Positions 1-9,200 of a stretch of 64,000 nucleotides of DNA are shown piece by piece. The notes beneath the pieces were generated by a model. It made no database searches and was not told where the DNA came from. It saw only the letters and a program-made list of their open reading frames with translations. The first letter of the stretch is position 1. Every line of letters starts with the position of its first letter. The translations under genes were made by a program, and so were the position numbers. This stretch comes from Sthenelais limicola (Eukaryota > Annelida > Polychaeta > Phyllodocida > Sigalionidae), in contig OW804094.1 of the NCBI GenBank assembly GCA_942159475.1, positions 17,357,708-17,421,707 on the forward strand, in the 5' to 3' direction.

Positions 1-200
1 ATTAGGGCCTATACATTTCGTTATTCTAGCCCGAATAATATTCAATCAACTGTCAAGGTTAGATTTAGGACACAGAAAATAACACAGAAACAGAAAATAA
101 ACTACTGCATTTTGGTTTTCAAATATTCCTCTATATCATTGGTATAACTATGTCGTAACCTAGGTAACCAACAACATAACAGTGTACACACGTGACATAG

Positions 201-3200
201 AGGAGAGGGAGGAAGGAGGAACACCCGCTATTATAGAATCTATACGCGCTGGTCTGGCCTTCCAACTCAAGCAGGTAATATACTACTCATTTCATTAATT
301 ATCAAGCATTCCAGCTCAAGCAGGTAATATACTACTCATTTCATTAATTATCAAGCATTCCAGCTCAAGCAGGTAATATACTACTCATTTCATTAATTAT
401 CAAGCATTCCAGCTCAAGCAGGTAATATACCACTCATTTCATTAATTATCAAGCATTCCAGCTCAAGCAGGTAATATACTACTCATTTCATTAATTATCA
501 AGCATTCCAACTCAAGCAGGTAATATACCACTCATTTCATTAATTATCAAGCATTCCAGCTCAAGCAGGTAATATACTACTCATTTCATTAATTATCAAG
601 CATTCCAACTCAAGCAGGTAATATACCACTCATTTAATTAATTATCAAGCATTCCAGCTCAAGCAGGTAATATACTACTCATTTCATTAATTATCAAGCA
701 TTCCAACTCAAGCAGGTAATATACCACTCATTTCATTAATTATCAAGCATTCCAGCTCAAGCAGGTAATATACTACTCATTTCATTAATTATCGAACATT
801 CCAGCTCAAGCAGGTAATATACCACTCATTTCATGTGTGATGTGTTACAGCAAAATGAGTCACAAGTCGCAAAGTTTACCAGTCACTTGAATGGGTTGTA
901 TGTACAGCTAAATAGATAGTAGATAAATAGCTCGATGCCACTCTCTCTACCTAAATCTTATTTGCTGCCATCTGGCAGAGTGAAATTTATTAGTTAGCAC
1001 TCAATAGTAATTATAATGGTCAGATTTTCAGAAAATGTACAATTGGCAGCTGTACACATTGGGTAAATTCTGCTCAATTCTGCTGCAATTTGATCAGTAT
1101 TAGGTCAATTCGAGTATATTCGGCATTACATTGATTCTAGCAATCGCTTTGGTTAGATTGAACTATATTTTGAAATTTATTTTCGTCTGAAATGTGGGTT
1201 ATTTGAGACGATTGGCGAAGTTGAATTGTACATTTTCTGAAAATCTGACCCATATGCACAATAGAGACAGCCCCAGGCAGAGTAGCATGGTCCACCCCGT
1301 GAGCACTGGTTTTGACATATATAGTTGTCTTGCTGTATAAAAATGTTGAATAAAAAAAAAATATATATATAGGGGTCAAGTGGTCAAAAGCGTCAAAAGC
1401 GCTGGACTCACTGGCATGAGTAACATGTTGTGGGTTCGAACCATGGTGCGGCTGCATTTGACCTCCTCCCCCAGGTACTAGTGGAAGACCACCGTGAGGT
1501 GAACTAGTCCTGGTAAAAAGAATGTAAAGAATATAGATGTATTTCAACTTTGTGGTTGCTTCTTAGGAATTATATTCCAAATTATGCTATTCTTGCATAC
1601 ACTAAAATCACACGTACTGCTTACGATAAACCTGCCTTTTCTCTGAACTTTTCAAAATATTTGGGGAAATATTAATTAGGCATATATATATGTCAAGAGA
1701 CCTAATGCTAAGTGAGAATTTAGTAGTTTAAACATCTGAAATAAACACAAGACAGTTCTAAAGTTTGGGATCGTCCTTTCTCACAGCAGCTCTACGCTAT
1801 AAAGCGCCGGTATTTACTGCACGAAAAAACCCTTTCCCTGATGTGTATTGTGATAGGCGTACATTGGCCGAATTCATATTTCACTCCCTGCATTAATGGG
1901 TCAGATTTTCAGAAAATGTACAATTCACAGCTCTACACATTTAGTAAATTCTGCAAAATTAGGCTGCAATCTAGTCAATGAACTTTATTTTCTGGCCCCA
2001 AACGACCTAGTAAAAGCGCCGGTGTTAACTGCACGAAGGGCCCCTTTCTCTTATGTGTATTGTGATACATTGGCCGAATTCATATATTTCACTACCAGAA
2101 TAAATGACTCTATTCGCTTCATTGCATGTAGGACATAGGTGCTGAGGTTATAGAGCAGACAGAAGACTACCTGTGTGAGTAAGTATGAGTCTCTCAATTT
2201 TGTCTTTTTTAAATATTTTTATTATCCTTAAATTTAACATCACTGATCTTTATATGTTAGTAAATACGCATAACTAACAAATGTAGTTTGCTTTCGTGCG
2301 TCGCCAAGAAATCCAATATCACAATATTAGTTACTTTTCCAACTAAACAGATCTCTATCAGACTCCGCTGATACCATATGTAGTAGACAATAGCTTCATT
2401 CTAAACTATATGGACTTAAGGATTTGGTGTTTACAAAATTAGGATTTAGGATTTATCAAATATAATACCTGCAACAAATACTTTTTAATGCTTAAATGCT
2501 CCGAATTCACTCAATAGGGGATTTGTATAGCCGCCATTTTGAATCTTGATTCGCATGGAATTATGGGACTAATGGTACAGTATAAAATCTATAGAAACAT
2601 GTTCAGCATGGGATATGTATCAATGCTCTAATGTCAATATCCATGTGTTATGTTCCCATCTTTCCCATCATACATTTGGTTTTCATAGATCACTTACCAA
2701 AGCTATGAAATTAAAGAAAACATTTTTGAAATTTCTGATAAAAATGTTCCTAATATTTGTATATTAGATTTCATCAGAATCCATCCTAGCATGCACTGTA
2801 ACAGACATGCGCAGTGGCACATACAACTCCCCTATAGGACTTGAGTGTGCCATAATAACCTAGCCCATATTTCAGAATTACGCAGACGTGTGGAGTCACC
2901 AGAAAATGTACAATTCACTTTCACCAATCCTCTCAAATAACTTAAATTTCAGACAAAAAATAAAGTTCAAAATACAGTTCAACCTAACCAAACAGATTGC
3001 TAGAATCAATGCGATTCCGAATACACTTGAATATACCTAGTATTGACCAAATTGCAGCTTAATCTAGCAGAATTTACTAAATGTGTACAGCTGCCAATTG
3101 TACATTTTCTGAAGATCCGACCCAGACATCCCCCAAATGAGGAAATAACACTTTAATGTATGGGTCAGATCGCCAGAAAATGTACAACTCACCTTCAGCA

Positions 3201-6200
3201 ATCCTCCAAAATTACCCAAATTACCCAAAATTACCCAAATTACCCAAAAATACAGTTCAACATAACCCAAGAGACTGTTTAAATCAAGCCAATATTAAAT
3301 ACACTCAGATATACCTAGTGTTGATGATTTTTCAGTCTAGTTTATCGGAATTTACTAAATTTGTTGATCTGTCAATAGGGGAGTGGCATGTCTCACTGCG
3401 CATGTTTGTCCCAGTGCACACTGGTACGGATTATGTTGAAATCTGACATACAAATATTTGGCAACATTTTTATCAAAAATTGCAAAAATGTTTTCATCAA
3501 TCACAGCTTGTATAAATGATCTGTGAAAACCAAATGCATGATGGGAAAGATGCAATATTGTGTGATGGAAATCTGCATAGCACATGGATATTGACATTAG
3601 AGCATTGATAAATATTCCATGCTGAATATAAAATGTTTTCTATCGATTTTACATGTACCATTAATCCCATAATTCCATGCGAATCAAGATTCAAAATAGC
3701 GGCTATGCAAATCCCCTATTGTACATTTTCTGAAAATCTGACCCATATAACTTACCTTGTTCCAGGCGGGCCTTCAAGGTGTGGAGGAAGAACCGTAACC
3801 TGCAGATACTGGGGGGACACACAGCGCGGCGACTACCCATCTTCTCTATGCTCATCTCTCACCCAGAAAGTAACAAGTTCCTGCACCATAACTTCATCTC
3901 CACCCTACTCAACGACCTCTATGGTATCCAGGCCAGGGGTGGGTGTGCCTGTGCAGGCCCTTATGCTGTGGTAAGTCAATTCTTCTTAGGCCAAAAAAAA
4001 ATAGGTGTGTTTCCGATTTACCCCCCCCCCCCCCCCTCCTACATAGAAAAACCTTACCCTACCTAAAAGTTTTTTAACCATACCTGATTTTTTTCCCCAT
4101 CATATCCTACTTTTTTTGGATTTGTTGACAAAAAAAGCTTATAAAAGCAGGAAAGCGGGTTTTCCTAACCAAAAACTGTCAAAAAGCACATTTCCCATGT
4201 TCAAAACAACTATTGTTATGAAAAAGACATTTTTTTCAGTTCCTGGGAGGTGGTTTCCAAACAAAAATAATTAACAAAAAAAAAGTTACCACCCCCCCCT
4301 ACCTAGTTTTCAGCCAGATAAATCGGAAACACACCTAATTTTTTTTGGGCTTATGGCTCAGATTTTCAGATAATGTATAATTCGCCTTCACCAATCTTCA
4401 CAAATAGCCCACATTTAAGACGAAAATTAGGTTCAAAATTCGACTTCGTCAAAAGTAGCACTGCAAGTGGGCCAAAATGAGGCTATGAAAGCGATTTTCA
4501 TTTAATATTTGGTAGCATTGTAAGGGCATATAATAAATATAGAATGGAACTCGCGGCACATAATGGAAAATGTATTGGACGATGCCTTAGGCAGAGTGTT
4601 CCTGCGGAGGAATCAAGTCCAATAAATTTTCGATTATGCGCCGCTCGTTCCATTCTCTCTATCTACAGGACGAGCCTCGAAATGCATAGATATATTTAAT
4701 ACACTGTCTTGAAATTTGGTGCATGTATTTATACGACTTTGAGCATCATGGGCACTACAAAGAGATCTTATGGACAAAAATACTTTGAGAAATATTCATT
4801 TGCGACTTGTGACTCATTGGGATGGATGTCAAAGGTGGCAATATTGGCCTCTGTTTTAAACCCTGACGCTTCTATTAATCATCTGGATTATTTGTTTTAT
4901 CAGGACCTGCTGTGTATAACCAAAGAGACGGAGGCAAAACTTCTAGACATTATAGTGGATAAAGAGGGGTGAGTTACCTTGGGTATAGTCTGTCCAACAA
5001 GCAGTTGACACGGGCAAAACCGGCTTCTCTAAGAAGAGAGAAAAGTGGGCGACTTTTGACTTGAACTACTGCCCCCTGAGACACTGTTTGCAAAAAATAT
5101 ACAGCTGCATTGTATAGCACTGTCTATGTTCCATGTGCAGCAGCTGTGTTTCTCCGTCCATGGAAGGAAGAGTTGGTTATACTGGCTCTGTTTCGCTATT
5201 CAATTCAATTCAATTCAAAGCTTTTTTTATTCATACGAGAGGTGTACAAAAAGGAGACCCGTATCTGAAAGGTAACTTCCAGGTCTTCCAACGGGTTCCT
5301 GACTAGTTGCTACCAGAAAAAATTTTGAATTTACATTAATATATCCAAAATAAACTTTATGGCTATTTTCTAATATCTAATCTAGGAGTATTTAGTTAAA
5401 GTTAAAGTGAAAAGTAGTTCATAGCCATTGAGACAGAGACAATAAACTTCATCTAGCTAACAGTTAATACAATCTATCTAAAGCAGTTTAATAAATTCAT
5501 CAGTAGTAGTGGCTATGGTTGATTGCAAAGAGCAGCTCGCAGAGCAAAGGATCGACAGAAACTTGTCATAAATAGAAGTCAAAAATCCCCCACTTTCCCT
5601 CTTCTTAAAGGACCCAAGGAATCCTGTGTCAACTACTTTTCAGACGGACTATAGTAGGCTATGTTCCCATTTGGCAATGCAACGTTTTAACTGAGCATCT
5701 CATCTCATTGTGTAGCATGAGATAACTGTTCGCAAATAAAACATTTTCACCAAAAAGAATATCTTTCTCGATTACATCTCAGTCATCATTAATTTCTTTA
5801 TTTTTCAATAAAAAATAAAAGGTCTTGACTTCCTAAAGATGAAGAAAATGAAATTGTTATTTCAGGGAAGAAGAAGGTTCCCCCCTCACCATCTTTAAGT
5901 AAGTGTACCTTTAAATGTTTTAATGAAATGTGATAATTTAGGATCGTGTCATGATAATTGTAAAGATAGCCATAGACCAGATAGGATCACATCGCTTTAA
6001 CATATATGCATAATTACATAGATATGGTGCATATGTATAGTTAAACAAGTTTACTGGCTTTGGCTTGGGTAGCCTGATGAAAAACTTTAATGTGGTTTCA
6101 CTTTTGATAGTAGTAATGTCTGCTCTTGTACGCGTTTAGAGCTTTCTTAATGAAAAATAGTGGAGTAATTGGCATTTTTTTTAAAAAATAACATTTGATT

Positions 6201-9200
6201 CCTAAGTCATGTAGATGTCAAATGAAAATGTGTAGTAATTTTGAAACTGGATACTGTACTTGTTGAGAATATTCAATACAGGCAGTTATTTGGGCTCCAC
6301 TGTTACTGGTCTGAACCATGACATTCTATTTAACCATTAACGGGTAAGATTTTCAGAAAATGCACAATCTACACTTCTGCACATCTCTCAAATTCTGCTA
6401 AATTAAAGTGAAAAATGATAAATACTGAGTATATCTGAGTATATTCTGCATTGTATTCATTCAATAAATCTGTTTGGTTATGTTGAACTGCATTTTGAAC
6501 CTGATTTTCTTCTTAAATTTGGGTTATTTGAGAGGATTGGTGAAGGCCAATCGTGCATTTTCTGAAAATCTGACCCTAATGTATACTTGTATATCAATAG
6601 GCCGGGATTTGCCAGGTTGAACTTCCCATACTTCCACGACGAGGAGACAGTAGACTACGTAATAGAGGCAGTGGATAAAGTGGCCACCCATGGATGGAAG
6701 CTCCTACCTCTGGTAAGCAACCACTTTATGTTCTATCCACTGGTGCTAATTCATGTATAATGTAGTCTAAGGGTCAGATTTTCAGAAAATGTACCACTCA
6801 CAGCTGTACACATTTAGTAAATTCTGCAAAATTAGGCTGCAATCTGGCCAATACAAGGTAAATTCGAGAAAATTTTGCATTGCGTTGATTCTAGCAATCT
6901 GTTTGGCTAGGTTGAACTGTATTTTGATCGTTATTTTCGTCTGAAATTTGGGTTATTTGAGAAGATTGGCGATGTTGAATTGTACATTTTCTGAAAACTT
7001 GAGCCCTAATCATAACGTAAGAAAAGCTGTTTAGCTGAGGCTGCAATTTTAGTTGTTACTGATTAGCACACACATTCTTATCTAATCTCATGCTCTTTAT
7101 TAATTTTAATGTTGTATCAAACTCAAGTGAGACGATCTGGTATCACACCTTGTAATTATGTAAAGATTAATCACTGATATTTCTGGTCTAATGGTGCACT
7201 CATGGTTCACTCATGGTTCACTCATGGTTCACTCATGGTTCACTCATGGTGCACTCATGGTTCATTCATGAGTGCACTCATGGTTCACTCATGAGTGCAC
7301 TCATGGTTCACTCATGGTGCACTCATGGTTCACTCATGGTGCACTCATGGTTCATTCATGAGTGCACTCATGGTTCACTCATGAGTGCACTCCTGGTTCA
7401 CTCATGGTGCACTCATGGTTCATTCATGAGTGCACTCATGGTTCACTCATGGTGCACTCATGGTTCACTCATGGTGCACTCATGGAGCACTCATGGTGCA
7501 CTCATGGTGCACTGATTGTGCACTCATGGTGCACTCATGGAGCACTCATGGAGCACTCATGGTGCACTCATGGAGCACTCATGGAGCACTCATGGTGCAC
7601 TCATGGTGCATAATCCCAAGGCGCCAATTAGTGCACCAGCAGCCCTGAAATGGAAGTTATTAATCCTTTTAGTCCTTGCCTCTGGTGTTTATAGCCCCTG
7701 GACTATTCAAGGTAGAAACTAAAGCATATTAACATCTCTATTTCAGTACAAGTGTGACCCTTACAAGAGCACATTTAGTCATCGTTTCCGTGGCAACCCT
7801 AAGTTGTGTCATTTGTCGGACGCAAGGTTAGAAGGGGGTCATCTCAAGGTGACGCGGAGCAGGGAGGTTCACCGAGAAGGGGAGACCAATCTCAAGGTTG
7901 GTACATTACAAGGCTGAGGTTATGTCTACCATACATAAAATGCATAACATGTACTCAGTGTTTGACTGAGTCAGACCCCCATAATACATGTGCTATAGAG
8001 TAATGCACTTGTCAATTGCAACCCCCATACCTCCCCCATCCCCCACCCCCAGAGGTAAGGGGGAATGGTAGGGGGACGTCCAAGAAAATATTCCCCCACC
8101 CAGACGGGAATTTCCCTTACCAAATTACCAAGGACATATGTATTTGTCAAGGTTCATATTTTTTATCTTTTTTATTTGCGATAATAATATGAAACATCTG
8201 CCCCATTGGTTGGTGAATTTACACAAATTTCTTGCCCTGCGGTGTCGGGGATTTCATCACATTTCCCAAAATGCTCAGAACATTCCCCGGGGGTGTGGGT
8301 TGCAGTTGACAAGTCCATAAATGTATTATCACTAGATTTAATTTTGAAGAAAATATGATTTTAATGAATATTTTAAATGAAAAAGAAACATTGGGGATGT
8401 TTTACTACATGACGTACTGTTGCTTACAGGACATATTGAGTGAAGCTGATGCTCTGTACGATCAGGCCCTGGAACTTTGCCAAGTAAGTTCAATTCAATT
8501 CAATTCAATTCAAATATTCTTTATTGTCTGTTTGTTACAGAAACAATTGGTAGTCCAATTAAATATATAATATATATATTATTTATTTGACACCAGGAAG
8601 ATATATAATTATACTATTAATAGTTGATATAAATAATTCCGTTGTTTTCACGCAGAATATTTTATACTTATTAGCTGAGTTAAAGTATATTATGGTGTCA
8701 TAAGTAAATAGGAGTAAGCTAATTTAAGCTAAAAAGTAATGTAACAGTGAGTACCGTGCAAAAACTTGCTGAGAGAGGCGTTTGGACGGAAATATTCTCT
8801 ATTGAAGTTGACTTGTTTTTCTTCAATTGAAAAAGTAATTGTAATTTTTGTGCATTGTCCTGTAGCTTCTTGTAGATTGTGTGTTTTCTGACTTTATGAT
8901 TTGTAATAATTTCTTGTTACTCTAGCATGAAGCCCTCCTTAAGAGGCACGTTTATTGTATTAGGCACCGTATGAAGCACGTCCATGGTGGACAATACGTC
9001 GTTACACATGAATTTTGTTTGTTAAATGTCTGGCCTGTAACCGAATAAAAAAAAATAATAAAATTAGTTGATGTATGAAACAGTAACAAAATATTAAAAC
9101 AAGCAATTGGTCTCATAACAATGTGGATAAATCGTACATCAAGATTTCTGAGACAATTATAAATGACTTCATATTCACTAAAAGTACTCCAAACCATAAA

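Noticed and set aside
262..834. CRISPR-like array
   Set aside because: The units are contiguous with no unique spacers, and the DNA is eukaryotic; it is a tandem repeat built from an exon edge.
1896..2138. 80-codon frame starting MGQIFRKCT
   Set aside because: It is a translation of the family A terminus; the same peptide start appears at other family A copies.
8917..8960. Possible extra exon after CTCTAG (HEALLKRH)
   Set aside because: The flanking exons at 8430 and 9893 already join in phase, and no donor follows the segment at a matching phase.
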